DNA from: a virus
Length of the DNA: 20,164 bases
IMG/VR virus record: IMGVR_UViG_3300023180_000526
Location: 1-20,164 of that record
Direction: 5' to 3' (one strand)
Shown: piece after piece, positions 9,301-15,769 of the stretch
Layout of the letters: the number at the start of each line of letters is the position of its first letter
Numbering within the stretch: the first letter of the stretch is position 1
Position numbers and translations under genes: made by a program
The notes under the pieces: generated by a model
Databases searched by the model: none
What the model was told of the DNA's origin: nothing
What the model saw: only the letters and a program-made list of their open reading frames with translations

Positions 9301-9883
9301 TCGAGAGGAAAAATCCTGGAGTTCCTGGACTATTTGAAGAATCATAGATATCCGCATCGATTTTTATACTTCCAGCGACATCAAGTCTCTGCTCTGGAAA
9401 TAAACTACCTATACCAACTCTACCATCAAAAGGATTATAACCACCAACATCATCCCCAACAAGAACAATATCTGGACCAACATTAAGTCTTCTATTAACT
9501 GTTAAGTAGTCTAAGTCTAGTGGAAGATTAAAAGTTACCTCATCATTAAAAATTACTGGATCATTAAATGTTGCAGTTCCCTGGAAAATAGCATCTCCAG
9601 TTACTTCTAATTCTGAAACTCCACCAAAAGAGACTTCATCATTAAAAAAGACTGGTGCATTAAAGTTGGCAACACCCTCAAATGTAGACGTTCCAGCGAC
9701 AATAAGTTGTTCTAAGTTTCCAAATGAAACTGATGCATTTACAACCAGGTTTTCAATAGAAACATCACCTAAGGAAGCATTTGCGTTCCAAAGTTGCCCA
9801 TATACCCTTACATTATTATTAAACCAATGGTCTGCTTCGTATATGGTTTGTTGGTTTGCTGGTGGGACAGGTTGATTTGCCAT
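3377..9883 (-). CDS. Giant modular virion protein (fibre/baseplate adhesin), 2168 aa
   Basis: ATG at 9883, TAA at 3377. Approximate domain order: residues 1-750, short beta repeats of the type LTVNGxATFxG/xFNDEVTF, including a fibre-type GRVGIGSLFPEQRLDVAGSI segment near 150-205 and three TQSTSxxTGxxxxxGGVGI modules near 326-465. Residues 750-1450 are alternating helical modules (AARLIENNLDFIAAEAVDRT, and Cys-led segments starting at C797, C921, C1106 and C1248) with CxxVxxxIDNLVGIVTT modules. Residues 1470-1720 are a predicted right-handed beta-helix (VIYVTKYGNDSNGG, IAEPGDTIFVRSGTYYE). A GGSGY module lies at 1774-1855, the helical modules recur at 1874-2030, and the conserved C-terminus holds QAGNFNIGGGIQISQ. 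It is probably a trimeric adhesin or long baseplate fibre. No lyase catalytic site could be assigned. Confidence 0.9.
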   Translation of the reverse strand: MANQPVPPANQQTIYEADHWFNNNVRVYGQLWNANASLGDVSIENLVVNASVSFGNLEQLIVAGTSTFEGVANFNAPVFFNDEVSFGGVSELEVTGDAIFQGTATFNDPVIFNDEVTFNLPLDLDYLTVNRRLNVGPDIVLVGDDVGGYNPFDGRVGIGSLFPEQRLDVAGSIKIDADIYDSSNSPGTPGFFLSKDASGIRWLSVAPGEGLGVPIQNEGVFVGVGQSFSIFNFVGTQSGGDVVEATPNPGNPQIIDVNVISFWVNDGSGGLSTTGKVAIGSNNISSYQLDVSGSTRITSSLLVNGPTTINNNLGVGNSITVDNGLYVTNFTQSTSTDTGSAVFNGGVGIGRSVYIGGGIKAQNYLDVDGIVYIRNTTQSTTEDNGALVVDGGVGIDKNLLVGEDVVIGETLTVGQQATFLDIVRVDDTTNSTSIATGSVQIDGGVGIVKDVYIGGILNVADDVFFQQKLTVSDDLTTNADFLVGGTSSFGDNTIFFGATNTFLNDVNIGGNLDIDTNLNVDGSTTLGNVTSDGIFTVESTSPGVFFNTKVDIDGNLTVSGIATFSKTLEVTGDSFFKGNRNEFEGDINITGIATVSILDTTVLESDFSTLGIATATSIEAGIGTITNDFYVGNDLYVGNNLEVVGSSEFIGNAIFRGGTIGIGDSVTDDISVAGEFVSDLVPNTDDDYNLGTEGKQWKNLYLNGLADLDDVKIEESLIDSNDNVGYANTQYKVPRSVLGSVAVNDEGEVITDRFFDAANQIRLNLDFIAEEAVGYIISPDYKGGPTFTMQDNDYTSCKDDIKDILKSITIDLTKGGNKKTVGAALSYYSGNTLLHITGTDLNGYSIKDATIAAIGAASTLAQYVINNANPPKLYQPRPTNPLNGDAARLIENNLDFIAAEAVDRTIDEYPSLVIPQGNAKCIDDIKKTLQAVIYNLKAGGNDKVFDAGKLYLNNSAILSGEVEESIYAFERARDVANKVIRNATVTKISGTLNTYTQFVDNTILGDFSGVAGDYQDAPEYRDYDSYNLIVANKREIQDRALAGIAKSFPDFFFPGDDETNGRSRYYDAYRLITLNRQVIIDKSYDNLIALYPNYDGNGGNTFGNKCRRDIGYLVDYVATDVFTGGNIYAQGFAAQYLGGAVTGEEEETIYAFEEARNFMKLAINNILPDADYQDLTITGDPNPGSNPPPYGTKGNLSNNTNSVSCNDVQDNIDNLVGIVTTVIGAGNGDSLDDLLDNFGTFTAGGSKCFRDIGFVIDAVAEDLRDRSTCNVVGVANSYFNNGTPIVDAVFGEEQETIESFHVARDLMKLALTNGLLAKDLTIIADPLTGFNTSPDSCASQQAFVDNLVGIITTPIATGDITTIPNIEVDCSDQVCAITQYIGIVTGFISGIAPQRTVGIVTFKQIKDLTIQDDAAVGVNTDPFGCANVVSAIDTYAGIITSIIESGPSEAPSIAEPDGRIVWVPPGADSKNVIYVTKYGNDSNGGRTEGDAKLTIAAAAAIAEPGDTIFVRSGTYYEQNPIGLQRDVGVSGQDLRLVTVVPLNTDKDLFHVRRGCLVENMNFQSKPGERHTGAAIIAFPPTPEYIADGRAYGAITGYTEPGPADEGPTGRWKSPYVRNCTNFVTESIGMKIEGDHATGSTIGANLKSMVLDAYTQYNEAGIGISITNSGYAQLVSLFTIACDIGVYVSSGGQCDLTNSNSSFGNYGLYGDGLSRLEFESYLGAAALQEADTFSLYNVADQENNVRRPYDGQAIWFGVEVDGEPITAPLQLLESVKVIDGGSGYSAAGPPNIVVRDEDGTILPKGPEGIIAEVSPTIDDLTGSITAIDIVSSGRNYLSTQNIVIDIEGDAKAEAKMAPIYYTILESTEPTPPNHRYADAVQSIQNNLKFLAAEAVDRTLYHWNVTLGIPFEIPTGNQRCIEDLELAFGRAITYNLQFGGNDRTYDVANFYYTTEFLLDEEEQSIFAYESAADIAKDIINNVAVTKQEYTDLNSYEQIFDYTINVDPLSGNNIDPGNCADVKLSIDNLVGIVTTGITTNSPSLPVSKTTAGSIGISTVVLNEFVPYPIGAGVSVYHYRISRIIASGQSFEYIGSGTDINKATPQQGGVPIKENEVIAINGAQIPYTSSDQAGNFNIGGGIQISQTTASISGRDFNRSIQAQVTPLILALS
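3592..3599 (-). promoter_or_regulatory. Candidate late promoter box CATAAATA
   Basis: Lies in the 3' end of the 2168-aa gene, 217 nt before the 216-aa gene. Support is weak taken alone. Confidence 0.22.
3950..7495 (-). repeat. Five-copy Cys-led helical module within the 2168-aa protein
   Basis: Each copy starts K/R-C-x-x-D-(I/L), runs through (Y/D)(N/D/V)LxxGGN and ends in E(E/Q)xxI(Y/F/E)(A/S)(F/Y)xxARD...INN. First cysteines: C797 (codon at 7495), C921 (7123), C1106 (6568), C1248 (6142) and C1918 (4132). Copy 1 lacks the EExxxxAF segment, and copy 4 replaces GGN with RST. A second five-copy module, C-x3-V/A-x3-(I/V)DNLVGI(V/I)TT with variants, starts at C1205, C1337, C1375, C1425 and C2016. 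The fifth copies of both lie beyond the beta-helix domain, so the beta-helix interrupts the array. Confidence 0.8.
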
Positions 9884-9892
9884 TGGAATATT

Positions 9893-10429
9893 TTATGCGA
9901 AGATTCCTGTAAGACCTTTTATAATATCTTTGGATATGTAAATTTCGGGGTCATCTAAAGTTTGAGATATCCAAGTTTCTTTTTCTGGAACTGCATTTCC
10001 ATCCAAAGCTTTGGTATTACAAATCATAGCTTCCATTTGACATTTATTATTTGCTTTTGCAAAGATATTGTTTGCCTGAATTGATACATCTCCAGAAGCT
10101 TCAAAAACAATATTTTTACCAGAAATTTTAACATCACCATTTTCCATTGCAGTGATAGCAATATCTCCACCTGGAGTTGATATAATTACGCTAGGAGAAT
10201 TAGTTTCATTTTTTGCACCGCCGACTATTTCAACCGATTGATCGGAGTGTATTTTAAATCTGCCCGCATCTGACATTCCAATATTTGCATTATCACCATT
10301 TTTAGAAACCATATACATCCCATATATGGTTTCACCATCATTACCCATAGACGGATTAGTATAATCTACATGGACTTGTGGTCCAAGATTGTAAAATTGT
10401 CTTTTATTCCAATCTATGTCTCTTGTCAT
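9893..10429 (-). CDS. Central spike beta-helix protein (gp5 C-terminal-like), 178 aa
   Basis: The ATG at 10429 overlaps the TAA of the gp5-like gene by one base (TAATG), which indicates translational coupling. Residues 55-125 are short beta strands rich in alternating hydrophobic positions: SVEIVGG, SVIISTPGGDIAITAMENGD, VKISGKNIVFEASGDVSIQA. This resembles the triple-stranded beta-helix needle of T4 gp5 and VgrG spikes. In T4 this needle is the C-terminal part of gp5 itself; here it is a separate polypeptide directly downstream of the OB-fold part. The likely role is the membrane-puncturing tip or its collar. No PAAR-type tip motif or metal-binding His set was seen. The family assignment rests on strand pattern and position, so a different beta-helical baseplate protein remains possible. 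Confidence 0.75.
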   Translation of the reverse strand: MTRDIDWNKRQFYNLGPQVHVDYTNPSMGNDGETIYGMYMVSKNGDNANIGMSDAGRFKIHSDQSVEIVGGAKNETNSPSVIISTPGGDIAITAMENGDVKISGKNIVFEASGDVSIQANNIFAKANNKCQMEAMICNTKALDGNAVPEKETWISQTLDDPEIYISKDIIKGLTGIFA

Positions 10430-12519
10430 TAGCTAATACAATCGATGACTTGTTTTAATTGACCTTTCTGTGTCCCTTCTGGTTTCAATTTCAGTCTTGC
10501 TTTTAATACTGCACCATAACCAGTTTCTGTTTGAATAATAAATGATGGCAAGTCCTTTACTATTCTATTATCATTATTTATTGGTAGTACTTTGACTATA
10601 GATCCATTATCATCGACAACAATTGAATACACATATTCATCACCTTCTTCTTCTGGATTATCATTATCAACAAATACTACAATAGTATCATCAGGTTTAT
10701 ATCCAACACCTGGTTCTATCGGAACAACTTCATCGATAATATAATTTTCATCAATAGATGGATCTACTGGATATTTTTCACCCTCAGATATAATGTAAAT
10801 ATCGTCGATTTCTCCAGTGGTTGGATTTATACTTGCTTTTGCTATTGCACCATATCCTTGATTACAATTATCAGTTATTTCAACCATCGGATTCTTTATA
10901 TAACCAGACCCTGGATTAGTTAAATCTATACCAATGATGCTTGCAGTCTTTGTACCTTCTTCACCTATAATACTTCCAAAGATTGCTTTTGCTGCACCAC
11001 CAACTCCACCACCACCAAATATTTTAACTCCAGTTATACAATTCAATGGTGGTCCAGTATAGCAACTTCCTAATGCACTCTTAAATCCTGGAACAGAAAC
11101 ACTTGGATTATTAAAATCCCATACACCAAGAGATTGTGTAAGTTGACTGACTTCTTGCCCAGCATCTACAAGTGTTTGAACAGCATTATTTGCAGTATTT
11201 GCAACTTCTAAAATTGATTGAATACCTGCTGCTGCAGTCTCTACAGGACCTTTTCCTATTTCATATTGTTCTGCGCCATTATCCTCAGATTCTTTTTCTG
11301 CACAAGATAGGGCACCAATAATTCCGAGAAGACCTTCAAAATTTGATCTTAAGAAACTTATAAAATTAAATCCAAATAAAATTTTATCTATCGCTCCCAT
11401 CAAAGGACCTAAGAATTTAGTAATACCTCCTATAATCATATTTGCTATTCCACCAATAGCTTGATTAACAATACAACTTACCATATTCTTAACATTATTT
11501 GCAATACCACTTACAATATTTGCAATACCACTTCCAAGTGTATCAATAACTTTATTGACAATACATGGAAGTGCATTTTTAATCGCTGTGATTGGAACGA
11601 CTAGTGCATTTTGTGCCAAAACTCCTGCCTTATGTGCAATAACTTCGTTTCCAGTTGCAGCAAGGACAGTATTATACACTATTTTATAAAGAGTTTTTAA
11701 ACCACTCTTTATAACAGGAGACAATTTTTTAAAAAGACCCTTAGTCATGTTGGCGACTAATTTTGATGCATGTTTTTTTATCGATTCTGTTGTTTCACTA
11801 ATAAATTTATCAATTTTTTTCTGAACACCATCTATCGCTTGTGTTACTGATGAAATGCCCACATTTATAGAAGTTGTTACTTCTTTAATTTTATGAACAA
11901 GATTCTTTAAATCTGTTTCTATTTTTTTTAGAGTACTATCTGGTTTTTTAGATGCTATATTTACTATTAATCCATTAGCAGAAGATGCAGGTCTTTCATT
12001 TGATCCTATATTTTGTGCTTGATTTCTTGAAACATCTCTTGGTGCTTTTTGAGATTCAGAACTTCCACCTTCATTAGATTCATTCTTTACAATGTATGCA
12101 TCGGTGGCGACTGCTTTATCATTATAACCAGTAAATGGAACGAAAGGTGAAGTATATTTCGAAGAAGAAACTTCTCCTGTCCTACCCAATATTCCATTGA
12201 TTACGGGAATTTGTGCGTTATCTCCATCCAGAAAGAATCCAAATACAATATCACCTTGACTTATTTTAACACTCTCCGCTTTTCCTCCAGCACCTGAACC
12301 AGATGTTGTTGGTAGCATAACTATTGCCCATGGCAAATCTTCATTGGGCAGTTCATCCGTGAATGGATGATATCCCATGATACGAACCTTATATCTATTT
12401 CCCCATCCACCACCATTCAACTGTCCACCCATGTCTTTTTCTGGTGGTATCTGACCTACCCACCATCTAAAACCATCTCTACCTATAAAATTACTTTTTA
12501 TTAAAGAATCGTTTAACAT
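10429..12519 (-). CDS. 5: gp5-like baseplate hub protein, OB-fold, without lysozyme domain, 696 aa
   Basis: ATG at 12519, one base after the gp27-like TAA. Residues 15-113 match the T4 gp5 N-terminal OB-fold: FRWWVGQIPPEKD, NRYKVRIMGYHPF, LPWAIVMLPTTSGSGAGG and DIVFGFFLDGDNAQIPVING. T4 gp5 then has a muramidase domain; here no lysozyme Glu-Asp-Thr pattern is visible. Instead residues about 190-405 form amphipathic helices and then a long Gly/Ile/Ala-rich hydrophobic stretch (for example IVSGIANNVKNMVSCIVNQA). Residues 526-676 hold two GxGY beta modules (DLTNPGSGYIKNPMVEI, then GVGYKPDD...GYGAVLKARL). Together with the gp27-like and beta-helix neighbours it should form the central hub and spike. 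The gp5 symbol reflects the OB-fold and gene order only; the remainder is not gp5-like. Confidence 0.8.
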   Translation of the reverse strand: MLNDSLIKSNFIGRDGFRWWVGQIPPEKDMGGQLNGGGWGNRYKVRIMGYHPFTDELPNEDLPWAIVMLPTTSGSGAGGKAESVKISQGDIVFGFFLDGDNAQIPVINGILGRTGEVSSSKYTSPFVPFTGYNDKAVATDAYIVKNESNEGGSSESQKAPRDVSRNQAQNIGSNERPASSANGLIVNIASKKPDSTLKKIETDLKNLVHKIKEVTTSINVGISSVTQAIDGVQKKIDKFISETTESIKKHASKLVANMTKGLFKKLSPVIKSGLKTLYKIVYNTVLAATGNEVIAHKAGVLAQNALVVPITAIKNALPCIVNKVIDTLGSGIANIVSGIANNVKNMVSCIVNQAIGGIANMIIGGITKFLGPLMGAIDKILFGFNFISFLRSNFEGLLGIIGALSCAEKESEDNGAEQYEIGKGPVETAAAGIQSILEVANTANNAVQTLVDAGQEVSQLTQSLGVWDFNNPSVSVPGFKSALGSCYTGPPLNCITGVKIFGGGGVGGAAKAIFGSIIGEEGTKTASIIGIDLTNPGSGYIKNPMVEITDNCNQGYGAIAKASINPTTGEIDDIYIISEGEKYPVDPSIDENYIIDEVVPIEPGVGYKPDDTIVVFVDNDNPEEEGDEYVYSIVVDDNGSIVKVLPINNDNRIVKDLPSFIIQTETGYGAVLKARLKLKPEGTQKGQLKQVIDCIS
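10575..10582 (-). promoter_or_regulatory. Candidate late promoter box AATAAATA
   Basis: Lies in the 3' end of the gp5-like gene, 146 nt before the beta-helix spike gene. The distance is long, so support is weak. Confidence 0.25.
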
Positions 12520-12520
12520 T

Positions 12521-13843
12521 TTAGATTGTGGTGGATTTTCCGAATGTGTCTCTAACCAACTTCATCGACGTATAAGAACCGTTAGTGTCAAAATGATGAC
12601 ATAATTCTTTTATCATATATAGACCGCTTTGCTCTTCATCAAACTCTCTTTTATCAGTTGATACTGTAGTCTTTGGAAATTTACATTCTATGATATCACC
12701 AGCCTTCAAATTTGTATTTGAGGGAACAGTCATGGTGAGAGTCTGAGTAAACAGAGAATTATATCTCATCACAGTCTGAGACTGATACTTCTCTGGATCA
12801 GAATTTGTATCATCTTTTGATACTCCTTTGTCTAGTGTTCCAACATCCAATATTTGTGTCATGATACGTGTAGGGACATCTGCAAGCGATACATCACTAC
12901 CCTCAGATATTGGTGGTAATTCAATATTCTTGCCTAAATTTTTAACTTTACCAGAATAATTTTGAGAACTGAATACTGATTTGTCTTTTGGTGTTAGTCC
13001 AAATGTAAGAGGATTTAAAAATATTCTCTGAGATGAATAAGTACCCATTCTCAAGTTTTCAAGTAAATTTTGATTCTTATTGGTTACATAAGAGAGAATA
13101 TTAAAATCTTGATCACTTGGAGAACTTGAAGCGCCTGTTTTGTAAATATACGTCGCCTTCGGATCTTTAGTCATCAATGAATCAATTGACCTAAAATCAT
13201 AACTATCCTTTGTTTGATAAAATACAAATCCTGCAGTAGAATCTTCTTGTGAAATATCAGGAACAGATTTTGATGCTAACCAAGTCAAGACTGTGAATGG
13301 TTTTCTCAGATTACCGATGAAACCATACTTATTTTGAGTTTTGTCAATATTTAATTCTCTCGATGTTTGTATTTTCTTTGTCAGTATATCCTCCACAGAT
13401 GTACTGATAGGAGAGGATGATGGATACTTTCTAGCAACTCTAGTTGTTTCATTAGTAATCGCTTCCCTAGAAACAAGATTCAATGTGAATACTTCTTTTT
13501 CACCTTCACTAACTACATTTGAGATTCCAGAAACATAAAGATATCTGTCTGCGAGAGTAGCAAAATCTATTCCTGGATTACTTTCTGTATTTCCTTCAAT
13601 CTTTAATGATACTCTTTCAGCACCTCTCAGAGGTAGACCATTATAAAGAGATTGTAATGATCCATCCTCACCTTCTACCGTGTTTCCAGTATTAACAACT
13701 ACCATTTTTGCAGTAATAGTAGGTGAAAATATGTCTTCATAGTAATCTACAGAAACGACACCAAGTCTTATATCAATTGCTTTCTTTTTATCATTAGACT
13801 CGATAATTATTTCCGCATATTGTGATGCATCTATTGCTGCCAT
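12521..13843 (-). CDS. gp27-like baseplate hub protein, 440 aa
   Basis: The ATG at 13843 overlaps the TAA of the 641-aa gene by one base. Length is close to T4 gp27 (391 aa), and it sits directly upstream of the gp5-like gene, where the hub partner is expected. N-terminal strands (YAEIIIESNDKKKAIDIRLG, TITAKMVVVNTG) and the later LTMTVPSNTNLKAGDIIECK followed by a short GLYMIKELCHHFD strand are typical of the tube-like domains of gp27 and late-control-D proteins: a beta barrel, a 'G-D-I-I' turn, and a final strand. Family knowledge: gp27 trimers form the torus that adapts the threefold spike to the sixfold tube. The assignment comes from motif pattern and context; direct similarity to T4 gp27 is weak by eye. 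An AATAAATA box lies 65 nt upstream. Confidence 0.7.
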   Translation of the reverse strand: MAAIDASQYAEIIIESNDKKKAIDIRLGVVSVDYYEDIFSPTITAKMVVVNTGNTVEGEDGSLQSLYNGLPLRGAERVSLKIEGNTESNPGIDFATLADRYLYVSGISNVVSEGEKEVFTLNLVSREAITNETTRVARKYPSSSPISTSVEDILTKKIQTSRELNIDKTQNKYGFIGNLRKPFTVLTWLASKSVPDISQEDSTAGFVFYQTKDSYDFRSIDSLMTKDPKATYIYKTGASSSPSDQDFNILSYVTNKNQNLLENLRMGTYSSQRIFLNPLTFGLTPKDKSVFSSQNYSGKVKNLGKNIELPPISEGSDVSLADVPTRIMTQILDVGTLDKGVSKDDTNSDPEKYQSQTVMRYNSLFTQTLTMTVPSNTNLKAGDIIECKFPKTTVSTDKREFDEEQSGLYMIKELCHHFDTNGSYTSMKLVRDTFGKSTTI

Positions 13844-15768
13844 TATGTGTATGCCAGTTCTACAAGTAAATTGGTTCTATTCAATTCTGCCATAACATTG
13901 TTTTTAGTATTTATTGTAGGTCGTGAAGGATCTGCAGAAGCGACCATCGGTTCTTGTTTTGGTGCTTCTGATTGTTGTCCTCCACCTCCAGCAAGAACTA
14001 TTGTCGTCTTTCCTTTTCTTTCTGCAGTAATGTTTGATGCTACCCTATTAGTTTCTGCAGTGATACTAGAAACTTGTGCCTTACTGACTACTTGACCATC
14101 TTTAGATATATCTGATTCTATTAGTGTTTTTCCTATCGAAAGTAAGTTCAAATATGGTTTTGGGTCAATTGCTTTTCCGCCTGGTCTAACTTCATAATGT
14201 AAATGAATGTCATAATTTCCACCAGTCTTACCTATTTCACCAATTGTAGTTCCAAAACGATACTCTTCTCCACTACGGACGTAAATCTTTGCCAGATGGG
14301 CAAACCAATACTGAGTTCCACCAGAATCTTTGATAATGACTAATTTTCCATATCCACCACTAGTTCCTGCAAAACTAACTCTACCATCTATTCTAGCACC
14401 GACATAGTATCCAGTTTGGTTACTAGTTCCAATATCAATTCCCTCATGTAGTCTTTTACCACCATCCCTTGATGCACCAAATCCTTGACCTGGGGTCAAT
14501 CCAACTCTTGGTGTTCCACCAGATGGTCCAGCGACATTAATTTCATCTCTTACAATAGTTCTCTTTCCAGGTTTTATTGGAGATATTGTTGCTTTTCTTG
14601 TGGCAGAAAGATTTTTTTGGAAAACATTTTTCAGATCTCCTTTGCGTTTAGTTGGTTGATTGTAATCATTTCCTGGGAATGATGCCCATGTTGGAGAAAG
14701 TCTTTTGATTACATTATCACTAAGTCCTTCTTTTTTAAGAATCTCAGGACTTACTCCATTTCTTGCGGCTAATCTTAATGCAAGTTCATCTTGGAATGCC
14801 TCATCAAATTTTCTATTTGTACTCATTTTAACAGATTTTGCAAGTCCAGTAATATCAATAAACTGATATGCACCAACTGCAGCAGATTGGTCCTCCTTTC
14901 CAGTACTATCAGTAAATTTACCTCGACCCTCTGCCAAAAATTTAGTTACTAACTCCTCAACTTCAGCAACAGTAAGTTCCGTTAAATCTCCACCATATTG
15001 TGAACCACCAAAGAAAGTACTATATCCCTGCGGTCCAGCAGTTCCTTCAGCAAATCTAATTGTCTTTAACAGTGCTTGCTGTTCAGGAGTTCCATATCCA
15101 GATGTATCATCAAATTCATCTAAATTTACATCATCACCAAAGAAATAACTCATTGGGTCTTTGAAAATTCTAAGCATCTGGTCAAGATTGGATTCCATAT
15201 CCCTTGTACCTCTCCCAATATCCTCCATAGCCTTTTGAACTCTACCACTCTGATCTGTAAAATCAAACTTTGTAATATTAACAATCACACCTCTAAGCAA
15301 ATCTCCAAATCCTTTGAGAGTATTAATAAGACCATCTCTAAAGTTTGAAAGAACTTTGAATAGATTCTGCACTCTCTCTATCAGAGTTTGTGCCATTTTA
15401 AGAATTTTCGGTAGATTATTAATTAACCATCCAACAAGAAGAGTTCCAAAATAGTCTAAAATTCGCCCAAAAAATCCTTTTGTACTAGAGGCAATAACTT
15501 TTCCAGTTCTTTTAACTGCTCCAGCAAGTCCAGAACTTGCTTCAATAATGTCTTCCTTTTGCCTCAATTGTGCAGCATCTCTTCTCTTTTTGAATATTTT
15601 TTGATCCTCAGATAATGCTTTTCTTCTAAATGCAGTGCTTTTTACTATACTTTTATTAATTTTTACGGCAACAGTTCTAGTTGCTGCCATGTTTTTTGTC
15701 AGCGTGTTTGCAGACTTCTGAATTTTCTTTATACTAATTGAAGACCTAAGTAGTGATTGATTTGCCAT
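13843..15768 (-). CDS. Tail-associated peptidoglycan hydrolase: GH104-like transglycosylase plus M23 endopeptidase, 641 aa
   Basis: ATG at 15768, one base after the upstream TAG. Residues 1-100 are basic and helical. A hydrophobic segment YFGTLLVGWLINN (106-118) is followed by more helix to about 170. Residues about 231-385 resemble the lambda R-type transglycosylase (GH104): IRFAEGT with candidate catalytic E241, AVGAYQF, and WASFPGNDYNQ near 359-369. Residues about 435-545 form an M23/LytM zinc endopeptidase: HEGID (H441, D445), WFAH (H491) and HLH (522-524) supply the expected zinc ligands and catalytic histidines. It would cut both glycan and peptide during DNA entry, replacing the lysozyme missing from the gp5-like protein. 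The N-terminal half could make it part of the tape-measure assembly. The M23 call is firm; GH104 is by pattern. Confidence 0.88.
   Translation of the reverse strand: MANQSLLRSSISIKKIQKSANTLTKNMAATRTVAVKINKSIVKSTAFRRKALSEDQKIFKKRRDAAQLRQKEDIIEASSGLAGAVKRTGKVIASSTKGFFGRILDYFGTLLVGWLINNLPKILKMAQTLIERVQNLFKVLSNFRDGLINTLKGFGDLLRGVIVNITKFDFTDQSGRVQKAMEDIGRGTRDMESNLDQMLRIFKDPMSYFFGDDVNLDEFDDTSGYGTPEQQALLKTIRFAEGTAGPQGYSTFFGGSQYGGDLTELTVAEVEELVTKFLAEGRGKFTDSTGKEDQSAAVGAYQFIDITGLAKSVKMSTNRKFDEAFQDELALRLAARNGVSPEILKKEGLSDNVIKRLSPTWASFPGNDYNQPTKRKGDLKNVFQKNLSATRKATISPIKPGKRTIVRDEINVAGPSGGTPRVGLTPGQGFGASRDGGKRLHEGIDIGTSNQTGYYVGARIDGRVSFAGTSGGYGKLVIIKDSGGTQYWFAHLAKIYVRSGEEYRFGTTIGEIGKTGGNYDIHLHYEVRPGGKAIDPKPYLNLLSIGKTLIESDISKDGQVVSKAQVSSITAETNRVASNITAERKGKTTIVLAGGGGQQSEAPKQEPMVASADPSRPTINTKNNVMAELNRTNLLVELAYT
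13908..13915 (-). promoter_or_regulatory. Candidate late promoter box AATAAATA
   Basis: Lies in the 3' end of the 641-aa gene, 65 nt before the gp27-like start. Confidence 0.35.
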
Positions 15769-15769
15769 A

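Noticed and set aside
3377-9883. Functional pectate or polysaccharide lyase in the beta-helix domain
   Set aside because: Only the fold-type pattern is seen; no catalytic residue set could be placed, and such beta-helices are common in non-enzymatic phage fibres.
10429-12519. Lysozyme domain as in T4 gp5
   Set aside because: No muramidase Glu/Asp/Thr motif is present between the OB-fold and the C-terminal modules.
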